The notes below the pieces were generated by a model. The model saw nothing but the letters and a program-made list of their open reading frames with translations. It was not told where the DNA came from and did no database searches. Below, one piece after another: positions 25,196 through 33,936 of a stretch of DNA of 64,000 bases. Location of the stretch: positions 124,001 through 188,000 of the forward strand of contig NZ_MLYO01000016.1 in the NCBI RefSeq assembly GCF_001866665.1. The letters run 5' to 3'. Source of the stretch: Streptomyces monashensis (GTDB lineage Bacteria > Actinomycetota > Actinomycetes > Streptomycetales > Streptomycetaceae). Within the stretch, counting starts at the first letter, position 1. Each line of letters opens with the position of its first letter. Position numbers and translations under genes: made by a program.

Positions 25196-25773
25196 AGGGA
25201 CTCGAAGGTGTCGGTCTGCGGGTGGTGCGCCCGGACGGAGCCCGTGTGCACCTCGTAGTACCAGGCGTGCAGGCCGAGTTGCCCCTGTGCCAGCTTCCGC
25301 GCGACGCAGGGGTACGAGCGCAGCCGCAGCAGCTGGGTCAGGGCGTGGGCCTGCACCCCCTTGGCGACCTCCGGGTCCTCGGCCTGGCCGGCCGGGCGCG
25401 GGGTGGCGGCGTGCGCCAGCCAGTCGCGCACGGCCGGTACGGCGGTGAGGTCGTCGCCGCGCACCAGCGCGCCGACGGCCCCGCAGTGCGAGTGGCCGCA
25501 GACGACGATGTCGCGGACGCCGAGCACCTCCACGGCGTACTCGATGGTGGCGGCCTCGCTGGTCGGGTGCTGTGAGGTGTGGGGCGGGACGATGTTGCCC
25601 GCGGTGCGCAGCTCGAAGAGCTGGCCGGGGCGGGCGCCCGTGATCAGGGCCGGGACGACCCGGGAGTCGGAGCAGGTGATGAAGAGCACCTGCGGGGACT
25701 GGCCTTCGGCGAGTCTGGCGAACTCCTCAGGGCGCTGTCCGAAGCTACGGGCGTTGTCGATGAGGGGCTGCAT
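25192..25773 (-). CDS. Beta-class carbonic anhydrase
   Basis: Cytosolic zinc enzyme of 193 residues that interconverts CO2 and bicarbonate. Zinc ligands are C34 in FITCSDSR and the His/Cys of VCGHSHCGAV; the Asp-Arg dyad of CSDSR is intact. The first ATG (MQPLIDNAR) is preceded by AGGAGGAACC and is 4 bp coupled to the following SulP gene. The two form a bicarbonate supply operon whose mRNA ends at the hairpin at 23578-23617. Confidence 0.95.
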   Translation of the reverse strand: MQPLIDNARSFGQRPEEFARLAEGQSPQVLFITCSDSRVVPALITGARPGQLFELRTAGNIVPPHTSQHPTSEAATIEYAVEVLGVRDIVVCGHSHCGAVGALVRGDDLTAVPAVRDWLAHAATPRPAGQAEDPEVAKGVQAHALTQLLRLRSYPCVARKLAQGQLGLHAWYYEVHTGSVRAHHPQTDTFESL

Positions 25774-25878
25774 GTGTGTGGTTCCTCCTGGCGCGCCTGC
25801 ACGGGCGCGTCGGTGTTGAACGGTGCTGGTGGGGGGAGCGGAAGAGCCCGGTGGGGCCGGGCCGGTGCCGACCGGCTG

Positions 25879-26202
25879 TCAGCTGGGGAAGACCTGAAGT
25901 GCCGCCGGGGTGTGGGGTCTTGAGGCCTTCGGGGCGCGCGGCCCGACGGTTCCGGGGATGCCCGGGGCGTCGGCGCCGGCGGCCCGGCCGGTTATGAGCG
26001 GGTGCTCCCGCGCGCACGCGGCGGAGCCCGCACCCTCGTGTGCCGCCGTGGCGGGGGAGGTGGTTCCGGGCTTGGCGTTGGCCTGCGTTTGACTGAGCGT
26101 GTGCGCGGATGCGAAGGATCCCGCGAGAGCGAAGAGCTGGAACGCGAGCAGCGCGGCGGCGAGGAGGGCGAACCGGATCCGGGCTGTCGTACCTCGGAAC
26201 AT
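25879..26202 (-). CDS. Small secreted protein of unknown function
   Basis: Short protein of 107 residues. The ATG at 26202 has a GGAAGGGGGGCGC leader and opens a Sec signal (MFRGTTARIRF, then a long hydrophobic run LLAAALLAFQLFALAGSF) with cleavage likely after FASA. The mature part is about 75 residues, Ala/Pro/Gly/Thr-rich, with a single cysteine and no repeats. It is probably exported and disordered. I do not recognise it. Upstream DNA is AT-rich and contains a direct TTGACCA repeat (26248-26265) and a 30-bp palindrome. Confidence 0.7.
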   Translation of the reverse strand: MFRGTTARIRFALLAAALLAFQLFALAGSFASAHTLSQTQANAKPGTTSPATAAHEGAGSAACAREHPLITGRAAGADAPGIPGTVGPRAPKASRPHTPAALQVFPS

Positions 26203-26273
26203 GCGCCCCCCTTCCGTGAGATCACGCGTCTCGTGCGCACCAAACACTGGTCAATGATTGGTCAAGAAACACA

Positions 26274-26303
26274 TTAACCCTGCAAAGTCCTTTGCAGGGT
26301 TAA
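26274..26303. terminator. 30-bp palindrome downstream of zapE, probable terminator
   Basis: Two 14-bp arms (TTAACCCTGCAAAG and its exact complement) enclose TC. It is 65 bp downstream of the ZapE stop. On the minus strand it is followed by TGTGTTTCTT, which is U-rich for this genome, so it resembles a classical terminator. Its low GC and position 72 bp upstream of the secreted-protein start mean it could instead be an operator for that gene. Confidence 0.6.
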
Positions 26304-26367
26304 CAGCGCGTTACGGGCGCGAGAGAGCGTGAAAAGTGCCGGTCGGGTGGCTGGATCTGGCTCTTGA

Positions 26368-27471
26368 CTACGGGGCGACGAGCCCCTTGGCGTCCCGGGC
26401 CAGTGCGGTGAGCCGGGATATCGCGCGGAAGTACTTCTTGCGGTAGCCGCCGTTCAGCATCTCCTCGCTGAACAGCCGGTCGAAGGGCAGCCCCGAGGCC
26501 AGTACCGGGACCTCGCGGTCGTAGAGCCGGTCCGCGAGCACCACGAGCCGCAGCGCCGTCGACTGGTCCGGCACCGGCTGCACGCCGGTCAGGCACACGG
26601 CCGTGACCCCGTCGGTCAGCGCGCCGTACCGGCTCGGGTGGACCTTCGCCAGGTGCTCCAGCAGATGCGGGAAGTCGTCCAGCGAGGCGGCCTCGGTGGC
26701 GTACGCCGCCTTCGCCACCTCTTCGTCGGAGAACGGCCGGGGGGCCTCGGGCAGACCGCGGTGCCGGTAGTCCTCGCCGTCGATGCGCAGGGCGCGGAAG
26801 TGGGCCGACAGCCCCTGTATCTCGCGCAGGAAGTCGGCCGCGGCGAACCGGCCCTCGCCCAGCTTGCCGGGCAGCGTGTTGGAGGTGGCGGCGAGTGCGA
26901 CGCCCGCCTCGACCAGCTTGCCGAGCAGGGTCGACACCAGGACCGTGTCGCCCGGGTCGTCCAGCTCGAACTCGTCGATGCACAGCAGGCTGTGCCCGGA
27001 CAGGGTCTGCACCGTCTGCTGGAAGCCGAGGGCGCCGACCAGGTTCGTCAGCTCCACGAAGGTGCCGAACGCCTTGCGGGCGGGCTCGGCCGGGGTGGCG
27101 TGCCACAGGGAGGCGAGCAGGTGGGTCTTGCCGACGCCGTAGCCGCCGTCCAGGTAGACCCCGCGCGGGCCGGCCGGGGCCTTGGGGCCCCTGGCCCGGC
27201 CGAAGCCGAAGAAGCCGCGCCTGCCGGCGCCGGAGGCGTGCGCCCCGCCCAGTCCGGCCGCGAAGCCCTCCAGGGCCGACACGGCCTCGGTCTGGCTCGG
27301 CTGGTTCGGGTCCGGGAGGTATGTCGAGAAGCGGACCGAGTCGAAGCGCGGGGGCGGCACCATCTCGGCGACGAGCCGGTCCGCGGGGACATGCGGCTCG
27401 CGGGCGCACAGGGAGAGGGGGCCCGCTTCGATCACGGGGCTGGAACCGGGGGCGGCGGTGGAGGACGACAC
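26368..27471 (-). CDS. zapE: ZapE / AFG1-like AAA ATPase
   Basis: AFG1-like P-loop ATPase of 367 residues, linked in other bacteria to the division ring and in mitochondria to respiratory complexes. Walker A is LDGGYGVGKTHLL, Walker B is SLLCIDEFELDD, and the arginine-rich RLFSEEMLNGGYRKKYFRAI segment lies at the C-terminus. GTG at 27471 is chosen as start; no good ribosome site precedes it, so the mRNA may be leaderless. It is divergent from the RibD-like gene with only 37 bp between start codons. Confidence 0.88.
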   Translation of the reverse strand: MSSSTAAPGSSPVIEAGPLSLCAREPHVPADRLVAEMVPPPRFDSVRFSTYLPDPNQPSQTEAVSALEGFAAGLGGAHASGAGRRGFFGFGRARGPKAPAGPRGVYLDGGYGVGKTHLLASLWHATPAEPARKAFGTFVELTNLVGALGFQQTVQTLSGHSLLCIDEFELDDPGDTVLVSTLLGKLVEAGVALAATSNTLPGKLGEGRFAAADFLREIQGLSAHFRALRIDGEDYRHRGLPEAPRPFSDEEVAKAAYATEAASLDDFPHLLEHLAKVHPSRYGALTDGVTAVCLTGVQPVPDQSTALRLVVLADRLYDREVPVLASGLPFDRLFSEEMLNGGYRKKYFRAISRLTALARDAKGLVAP

Positions 27472-27508
27472 GGTTACCCATGCTAAGCGCCGTGTCACAC
27501 TGCACGAC

Positions 27509-28309
27509 ATGCGACGCCTGTTCCCTGTGACCGACGAAACAGCAGCCCAGGACCGTACGGCGGCGCTCGCCGACCGTGAGTGGAGCCTCGCCGAGCTGGC
27601 TGCCGCCTACGCGTACCCGGAGCCGGGGTCGGAGCCGGGGGAGCCGCGGCCGTGGCTGCGGGCCAACATGGTCTCCACCCTGGACGGCGCGGCCCAGCAC
27701 GACGGGCGCTCGCAGCCCATCTCCTGCGCCGCCGACATGCGGATCTTCGGCACCCTGCGGGCGCTCGCGGACGTCGTGGTCGTGGGCGCGGAAACGGTAC
27801 GTCAGGAGGCGTACCGCCCGGCACGCGCGCGTGCCGAGTTCGCCGCGGCCCGCGCGGCCGCCGGACAGGGCCCGGCGCCGGCGATCGCGGTCGTCACCGC
27901 GAGCCTGGACCTGGACCTCTCCCTCCCGCTGTTCACCTCGCCCCTGGTGCCCACCCTGATCCTGACCGGCGCCGCGGCCGCCCCGGACCGGGTCGCCGCC
28001 GCCGGGAAGGCCGGCGCGCGGGTGGTGGTCGCGGGCGACGGCGCGGGCATCGACCCGGCGCGCGCGGTGCGCGCCCTCGCCGGGCTCGGCCACACCCGGC
28101 TGCTCACCGAGGGCGGGCCCCGGCTGCTCGGCCAGTTCATCGCCGCGGGGGTGCTGGACGAGATGTGCCTGACCCTCTCGCCCATGCTCACCGCGGGCGA
28201 GGCGCAGCGCGTCGCCGGGGGACCGTCGGTCGCCGTGCCGCGCCGCTTCGCGCTCGTGTCCCTCCTCGAGGAGGCCGGATTCCTGTTCGGTCGCTACCGT
28301 CGGTCCTGA
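27509..28309 (+). CDS. RibD C-terminal-like pyrimidine reductase family protein
   Basis: NADPH-dependent reductase of 266 residues with the dihydrofolate-reductase-like fold of the RibD C-terminal domain. Family segments are LRANMVSTLDGA, ADVVVVGAETVRQE, LLTEGGPRLLGQFI and a late strand ending in GRYRRS. A role in flavin, deazaflavin or related pteridine metabolism is possible but the substrate is unknown. The ATG at 27509 lacks a clear ribosome site and is only 37 bp from the divergent zapE start, so a short or leaderless mRNA is expected. Confidence 0.82.
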   Translation: MRRLFPVTDETAAQDRTAALADREWSLAELAAAYAYPEPGSEPGEPRPWLRANMVSTLDGAAQHDGRSQPISCAADMRIFGTLRALADVVVVGAETVRQEAYRPARARAEFAAARAAAGQGPAPAIAVVTASLDLDLSLPLFTSPLVPTLILTGAAAAPDRVAAAGKAGARVVVAGDGAGIDPARAVRALAGLGHTRLLTEGGPRLLGQFIAAGVLDEMCLTLSPMLTAGEAQRVAGGPSVAVPRRFALVSLLEEAGFLFGRYRRS

Positions 28310-28437
28310 AATCAGCGGAATCTGCCGTTCCGTTTAGCTTTCGGAGGGCAGACTTAGACCGGCAGAACCCGTGGGAGCACGGGGCAGGATGGTTTCCGCA
28401 GCGGCCCTGCCGGGCCACGGAGGAGAAGAGGCGTTCG

Positions 28438-28911
28438 GTGTTCACAAGCGTTCTGATGATCGAGAAGGCCTTGACGTCCGCCGACGTGGAGTTCGTCACC
28501 ACCTTGCACGGAGACGAGCCGGTCACCTTCCACGTACTCCTCCAGCCGCGCGGCGACCAGGCGGACCGCCTGCTGCGCGCCATCGACGACATCGCGCTCG
28601 GCGAACTCGACGAGGCGGTGCGGGAGCGGGACACCCCGGAGGGGACGGCGGCGCAGGGGGTGGGACAGCAGGCACTCGACGTCTCGGTGCAGGCGCTGCG
28701 TGCGGCGGGGAGCACGGCGGAGGGGCGGCTGGTCGAGGACCATCCGCTGGAGGCGCTGAAGGCCCTCGTGGCGGAGGCGTCGGCGGACGAGGTGATCGTG
28801 CTGACCGATCCGCACTACGTGGAGGAGTTCTTCCACCGGGACTGGGCGTCGCGGGCGCGGCACAAGGTGGGCGTGCCGGTGCTGAAGTTGTTCTCGCACA
28901 GCAAGGTGTGA
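28438..28911 (+). CDS. Conserved actinobacterial protein of unknown function
   Basis: Soluble protein of 157 residues. The start is GTG at 28438 behind a GGAGGAGAAGAGG leader. The sequence alternates strands and helices and ends in DEVIVLTDPHYVEEFFHRDWASRARHK cut by a basic segment, reminiscent of universal-stress-type folds. I recall homologues labelled indole-3-glycerol phosphate synthase, but none of that enzyme's barrel motifs is present and I do not adopt the name. It lies between the RibD-like gene and murC. Confidence 0.75.
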   Translation: MFTSVLMIEKALTSADVEFVTTLHGDEPVTFHVLLQPRGDQADRLLRAIDDIALGELDEAVRERDTPEGTAAQGVGQQALDVSVQALRAAGSTAEGRLVEDHPLEALKALVAEASADEVIVLTDPHYVEEFFHRDWASRARHKVGVPVLKLFSHSKV

Positions 28912-29009
28912 GCCGAGTCTGCCGCCCCCTCGCCCCTTGCGAGGCGGGCCGCGCTCGAGCGCATAGGCTAGGCCCGCTCTAGTACGCACCGTCCTCTGGG
29001 GAGAACCAC

Positions 29010-30401
29010 ATGGCACCCGGCCTTCCTGCCGCCATGGACCGACCGCACTTCATCGGCATCGGCGGCGCCGGGATGTCGGGGATCGCCAGGATCCTCGCCC
29101 AGCGCGGGGCCGCGGTGGCCGGCAGCGACGCCAAGGAGTCGGCGACCGTCGAGGCGCTGCGGGCGGCCGGTGCCACCGTGCACATCGGGCACGCGGCCGG
29201 GCATCTCGCCGACGACGCGAGCTGTGTCGTCGTGTCCTCGGCGATCCGGGAGGACAACCCCGAGCTGGCCCGCGCCGCCGAGCTGGGCATCCCGGTGGTG
29301 CACCGCTCCGACGCGCTCGCCGCGCTGATGCAGGGGCTGCGCCCGATCGCCGTGGCGGGGACGCACGGCAAGACCACGACGACCTCGATGCTGGCCGTCT
29401 CGCTCACCGAGCTGGGCCTGAAGCCGTCGTACGCCATCGGCGGCGACCTGGACGCGCCCGGCTCCAACGCGCTGCACGGCACGGGCGACATCTTCGTCGC
29501 CGAGGCCGACGAGTCGGACCGCAGCTTCCACACGTACGCCCCCGAGGTCGCCATCGTCCTCAACGTCGAGCTGGACCACCACGCCAACTACGCCTCGATG
29601 GACGAGATCTACGAGTCCTTCGAGACCTTCGCCGGGAAGATCGTGCCCGGCGGCACGCTGGTGATCTCCGCCGACCACGACGGCGCGCGCGAGCTGACCC
29701 GGCGGCTGGCCGACTCCGTGCGGACCGTGACGTACGGCGAGGCCGAGGACGCCGACGTACGCGTGCTGTCGATCGTCCCGCAGGGGCTGACGAGCCGGGT
29801 CACCGCGGTGCTCGACGGGCAGGAGCTGACCTTCGCCGTCTCCGTGCCCGGCCGGCACTACGCCCTCAACGCCGTCGCCGCGCTCGCCGCCGGTGCCGCC
29901 CTCGGCATCCCCGCCGCGGAGCTGGCGCCCGCGCTCGCCGCCTACACCGGGGTCAAGCGGCGCCTCCAGCTCAAGGGCGAGGCGGCCGGCGTCCAGGTGA
30001 TCGACTCCTACGCCCACCACCCGACCGAGATGACCGCCGACCTGGAGGCCATGCGTGCCGCCGCGGGCGACTCCCGGATCCTCGTCGTCTTCCAGCCGCA
30101 CCTGTTCTCGCGCACCCAGGAACTCGGCAAGGAGATGGGCGACGCCCTGGCCCTCGCGGACGCGTCGGTCGTCCTCGACATCTACCCGGCCCGCGAGGAC
30201 CCGGTCCCGGGCGTGACCAGCGAGCTGATCATCCAGGCCGCGCGTGCCGCCGGTGCCGACGTCACCGCGGTGCACGACAAGGCGGAGAGCCCCGCCGTGA
30301 TCGCGGGAATGGCGAAGCCCGGTGATCTCGTTCTCACCATGGGCGCGGGCGACGTGACCGACCTGGGCCCGCTGATCCTGGACCGCCTGTCGCAGCAGTA
30401 G
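29010..30401 (+). CDS. murC: UDP-N-acetylmuramate--L-alanine ligase MurC
   Basis: Cytosolic Mur ligase of 463 residues that adds L-Ala to UDP-MurNAc, the first amino acid of the peptidoglycan stem. The N-terminal UDP-binding GIGGAGMSGIARIL, the ATP loop AGTHGKTTTTSMLA, the EADESDRSF segment and the C-terminal SYAHHPTEMTADL and DIYPAREDP motifs are all intact. The ATG has GGGGAGAACCAC in front. It stands apart from the dcw cluster, which is normal for some actinobacteria. msrB follows after 14 bp and is probably co-transcribed. Confidence 0.97.
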   Translation: MAPGLPAAMDRPHFIGIGGAGMSGIARILAQRGAAVAGSDAKESATVEALRAAGATVHIGHAAGHLADDASCVVVSSAIREDNPELARAAELGIPVVHRSDALAALMQGLRPIAVAGTHGKTTTTSMLAVSLTELGLKPSYAIGGDLDAPGSNALHGTGDIFVAEADESDRSFHTYAPEVAIVLNVELDHHANYASMDEIYESFETFAGKIVPGGTLVISADHDGARELTRRLADSVRTVTYGEAEDADVRVLSIVPQGLTSRVTAVLDGQELTFAVSVPGRHYALNAVAALAAGAALGIPAAELAPALAAYTGVKRRLQLKGEAAGVQVIDSYAHHPTEMTADLEAMRAAAGDSRILVVFQPHLFSRTQELGKEMGDALALADASVVLDIYPAREDPVPGVTSELIIQAARAAGADVTAVHDKAESPAVIAGMAKPGDLVLTMGAGDVTDLGPLILDRLSQQ

Positions 30402-30415
30402 AGGGGCTGAGGCTC

Positions 30416-30823
30416 ATGTCGTACGACGTCGAGAAGCCGGACGAGCAGTGGAAGGCGGAGCTGACACCGGCCGAGTACGCCGTGCTGCGCCAGGCCGCCA
30501 CCGAACCGGCGTTCACCGGTGAGTACACGGACACCAAGACCCCGGGCGTCTACTCCTGCCGGGCCTGCGGGGCCGAACTGTTCACCTCGGACACGAAGTT
30601 CGAGTCGCACTGCGGCTGGCCGTCCTTCTTCGACCCGAAGGACACGGACGCCGTCGAGCTGATCGAGGACCGCTCGCACGGGATGGTCCGCACCGAGGTG
30701 CGCTGCGCGCGGTGCGGCTCGCACCTCGGGCACGTCTTCGCCGGTGAGGGCTACCCGACCCCGACGGACCAGCGGTACTGCATCAACTCCGTCTCGCTGC
30801 GCCTGGCTCCCGAGGAGAGCTGA
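30416..30823 (+). CDS. msrB: Peptide-methionine (R)-S-oxide reductase MsrB
   Basis: Repair enzyme of 135 residues that reduces methionine-R-sulfoxide in proteins. Two CxxC zinc motifs (CRACGAEL and CARCGSHL) and the catalytic cysteine segment RYCINSVSL are present, and HCGWPSFF is conserved. No signal peptide, so cytosolic. It lies 14 bp downstream of murC with an AGGGGCTGAGGCTC leader. Confidence 0.96.
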   Translation: MSYDVEKPDEQWKAELTPAEYAVLRQAATEPAFTGEYTDTKTPGVYSCRACGAELFTSDTKFESHCGWPSFFDPKDTDAVELIEDRSHGMVRTEVRCARCGSHLGHVFAGEGYPTPTDQRYCINSVSLRLAPEES

Positions 30824-31063
30824 GGACGGTCGGCCTCCGCCCGTGGCGGTCTCGTGGAGGACCGGCATGAAGCGGATCAACGGACGCGCCGAATCTGGCA
30901 AAAGGCGTGTCCGAAACGCTTCGGCCGATCGAAGATGAGCACCACCGGACATGGGGCGGGGGCCGAGAAGGGAGCCCCGCACGGGGCTGCCGGGACTGAT
31001 GGGGCCGGTGGTGCGGATGCGGCGCATGAGGCCGATGCCCTGTTCGCTCCGGTTTGAGATTCT

Positions 31064-32389
31064 GTGAGGGTGTGGGGTGTGGCGCGCTGGATCCAGTCCC
31101 GTCGCAGGCCGTGGCCTGCCGACAGCGGCCACCGTCGCGCAGGCGCCGACGACCGGGAGCCGTCGGCACCCGCGCGCACCGCGACCGCCGCGCAGGCCGC
31201 CGACGTCGCCACGGCACGCGCGCGGCTCGCCCTCCTGAGCGACGCCCTGGCCGGCATCGGCAGCACCCTCGTCGAGTCCACCACCTGCGCCGAGCTGACC
31301 GAGGCCGCCGTACGGCTGGCCGGCGGGACCGCCGCCGTGCTGCGCCGGACCGGGAAGACGATCTCCGGGTACGAGGAGATCAACGGGGACGCCGACGTGC
31401 TCCCCGACGTCCGCTGGGCCACCGCGGTGGCCCGGGAAGCGGGCGCACCGGCGCTCGACGCGACGGCCGATCCCTGGCTGGAACACGCCGGCGGGCCCAG
31501 CACCCGGGCCGCCCTGTGCCTGACGCTGACCAGCGCGGACGATGTGTACGGCGTCCTGGTGTGGGCCCGCTCCGGGGAGCCGCTGCGTCCCCTGGAGGCC
31601 GAGCTGCTGAGCGTGCTCGCCGAGCGCGCCGCCTCCCACATCCGCCACGCCCGCGCCTACGAACACGTCAACCGCACCGCCGGCGACCTGCAACGTGCCC
31701 TGCTGGAAGAGCCCGGCCGCCCGCACCCCAACCTCGACGTCGCCATCCGCTACCTCCCGGCCGGCCGGCACGCGGTCGTCGGCGGCGACTGGTGCGAGAC
31801 CGTGCGGCTGCACTTCGGGCGGACCCTGCTGGTCGTCGGCGACGTCATGGGGCACGGCCTGGAGGCCGCCGTCGACATGAACGCCTACCGCTCCTCGTTG
31901 CGCTACATCGCCTCCGCCGACCTGCCCCCGCACCGGGTGCTGCGGCAGATCGACGAGATCTCCTCCCGGGAGGCCGAACGCCGGCCCGCGACCTGTCTGC
32001 TGGCGGGCGTCGACCCCGGCCGCGGCCAGGTCACACTGGCCAGCGCCGGGCACCTGCCGCCGGTGCTCATCGACCCCGACGGCTCGGCCAGGCTGCTGAC
32101 GGTGCCCGTGGGGCCGCCGCTGGGCACGGGGCTCGGCGGGTACGAGTCGGCCACGCATCCGCTGGCGCCGGGGCAGACCCTGGTGCTGTTCACCGACGGG
32201 CTGGTGGAGCGGCGGGGCGAGGACATCGACGAGTCGCTGGCGCGGCTGTCCGCCGTCCGCTTCCCCGCGGGGAACGGGCTGGACGACGTACTGGACACGA
32301 TCCTCGAACGGCTGGACGCGCGGCACGCGGAGGACGACGTCGCCGCGTTGGCCGCGCGGCCGTACACCAGACACGCCGACGCGCCGTAG
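31064..32389 (+). CDS. GAF and PP2C (SpoIIE-type) phosphatase
   Basis: Regulatory serine/threonine phosphatase of 441 residues. An N-terminal basic, disordered part is followed by a GAF-like sensory domain (about 55-215) and a SpoIIE/PP2C domain (about 225-435). Metal-binding motifs are AVVGGDWCETVRL, VVGDVMGHGLEAAVDMN, LASAGHLPPVLI and LFTDGLVERR. Streptomyces has many such proteins acting on anti-anti-sigma factors. The start is uncertain because several GTG codons follow one another; 31064 is the first. No kinase is next to it. Confidence 0.88.
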   Translation: MRVWGVARWIQSRRRPWPADSGHRRAGADDREPSAPARTATAAQAADVATARARLALLSDALAGIGSTLVESTTCAELTEAAVRLAGGTAAVLRRTGKTISGYEEINGDADVLPDVRWATAVAREAGAPALDATADPWLEHAGGPSTRAALCLTLTSADDVYGVLVWARSGEPLRPLEAELLSVLAERAASHIRHARAYEHVNRTAGDLQRALLEEPGRPHPNLDVAIRYLPAGRHAVVGGDWCETVRLHFGRTLLVVGDVMGHGLEAAVDMNAYRSSLRYIASADLPPHRVLRQIDEISSREAERRPATCLLAGVDPGRGQVTLASAGHLPPVLIDPDGSARLLTVPVGPPLGTGLGGYESATHPLAPGQTLVLFTDGLVERRGEDIDESLARLSAVRFPAGNGLDDVLDTILERLDARHAEDDVAALAARPYTRHADAP

Positions 32390-32583
32390 GGCCCTGCCCG
32401 TCGGCCTCGCGCGGACGGGCCCGCGCAGGTCCAGGTCACACAGGTGCGCCACCCGTACGGCCCCACCGGAGGTGCCCGCCCCACCGGGCACTTCGATACT
32501 CGGTTGAAAGCCGTCCGGCAGGTGAACGGCAGCATCCGCGGGCGAAGCCCGTCACCCAGGACCCGATCAAGGAGCTGCCGTCC

Positions 32584-33921
32584 GTGACGACCCTCCAGAC
32601 CCGTCCCGCGCCCCCCACGGCGATCCGTCCCCGCGCCGTGGCCCGGACCGGGCTGTACGCCCTGCTGGCCGCCAACGCGGTCGTGGTCGCCCGGTTCTTC
32701 GTCGAGGCCGGCTTCGCCTCGAACACGCTGATCGTGCTCGGCCGCCTCTGCGGTCTGTACGGCGCCCTCCTCATGGCCTTCCAGCTGCTGCTGGTGGCCC
32801 GGCTGCCCTGGCTGGACCGCAGGATCGGCATGGACCGGCTGACCTCCTGGCACCGCCGGACCGGCTTCGGCGTCCTGTGGACCCTGCTCACGCACGTCGT
32901 GTTCATCACCTTCGGCTACGCCCAGGCGTCCTCGATGGACCCGGTGGACCAGCTCGTGAACCTCGCCGAGACCACCGAGGGCGTACTGCGGGCGATCGTC
33001 GCGCTGTCGCTGATCGTCGTGGTCGGCGCGGTCTCCGCCCGCTGGGCCCGGCGCCGACTCGCCTACGAGACCTGGCACTTCATCCACCTCTACACCTACG
33101 CCGCGGTGGTCCTCGCCTTCACCCACCAGGTCGCGGCCGGTACGACGTTCACCTCCTCGCCCGTCGCGCGGACGTACTGGTACACGCTGTGGGGCGGCGC
33201 CCTCGGATCGGTGGTCGCGGGCCGGATGGTGCTCCCGCTGTGGCGCAATCTGCGGCACCGGCTGCGCGTCGAGGCGGTCGTCCCCGAGTCCGACGACGTG
33301 GTCTCCGTCTACGTCACCGGCCGCGACCTGGAGCGGCTGCCCGCCCGGGCCGGTCAGTTCTTCCTGTGGCGCTTCCTCACCAGGGACCGCTGGTGGCAGG
33401 CCAACCCGTTCTCCCTGTCGGCCGCCCCCGACGGCCGCACCCTGCGCCTGACCGCCAAGGCGACCGGTGCCGGCAGCGCCGCCCTGCGCCATCTGAAGCC
33501 CGGCACCCGCGTCTTCGCCGAGGGCCCGTACGGCGCCTTCACCACGCTGCACCGCACCCGCCCGCAGTCCGTGCTGATCGCGGGCGGCGTCGGTGTCACC
33601 CCCATCCGGGCGCTGCTGGAGGAGTTGGAGGGCCACGCCGTGGTGATCTACCGGGTGGCCGCCGACCGGGACGCCGTCCTCCACGACGAGCTGCGCGACC
33701 TCGCCCTCGCCAAGGGCGCCGAGCTGCACCTGGTGACCGGTCCCGTCGTCCCCGACCGGCTCGCCCCGCGCGAACTGGCCCGGCTGGTCCCGGACATCGC
33801 CGACCGCGACGTCTTCCTGTGCGGGCCGCCCGGGATGATGACCGCCGTGCTGCGCAGCCTCGGGGACCTGGGCGTGCCCAGGAAGCAGATCCACTTCGAG
33901 CGTTTCAGTCTCGCGGGCTGA
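32584..33921 (+). CDS. Ferric-reductase-like transmembrane flavocytochrome (ferredoxin reductase family)
   Basis: Membrane redox protein of 445 residues. The first 220 residues form about six helices with heme-ligand candidates in SWHRRTGF, LLTHVVF, TWHFIHLYTY and AFTHQVA. The second half is an FNR-type module: FAD motif NPFSLSAAP, NAD motif GGVGVTPIRALLEEL, and C-terminal FLCGPPGMM and FERFSL. It should pass electrons from cytosolic NAD(P)H across the membrane. The GTG start has an AAGGAGCTGCCGTCC leader. The FMN-binding and ApbE genes follow within 16 bp and 2 bp. Confidence 0.9.
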   Translation: MTTLQTRPAPPTAIRPRAVARTGLYALLAANAVVVARFFVEAGFASNTLIVLGRLCGLYGALLMAFQLLLVARLPWLDRRIGMDRLTSWHRRTGFGVLWTLLTHVVFITFGYAQASSMDPVDQLVNLAETTEGVLRAIVALSLIVVVGAVSARWARRRLAYETWHFIHLYTYAAVVLAFTHQVAAGTTFTSSPVARTYWYTLWGGALGSVVAGRMVLPLWRNLRHRLRVEAVVPESDDVVSVYVTGRDLERLPARAGQFFLWRFLTRDRWWQANPFSLSAAPDGRTLRLTAKATGAGSAALRHLKPGTRVFAEGPYGAFTTLHRTRPQSVLIAGGVGVTPIRALLEELEGHAVVIYRVAADRDAVLHDELRDLALAKGAELHLVTGPVVPDRLAPRELARLVPDIADRDVFLCGPPGMMTAVLRSLGDLGVPRKQIHFERFSLAG

Positions 33922-33936
33922 GAGAGGCGTCCCACC

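Noticed and set aside
22820..25258. 812-codon plus-strand frame antisense to the slipin and SulP genes
   Set aside because: It mirrors two well-supported genes and crosses a strong terminator; the translation is Arg/Gly/His-rich with no family resemblance.
28438..28911. Naming the 157-aa protein indole-3-glycerol phosphate synthase
   Set aside because: No (beta-alpha)8 barrel motifs or TrpC catalytic residues can be seen, and the protein is too short.
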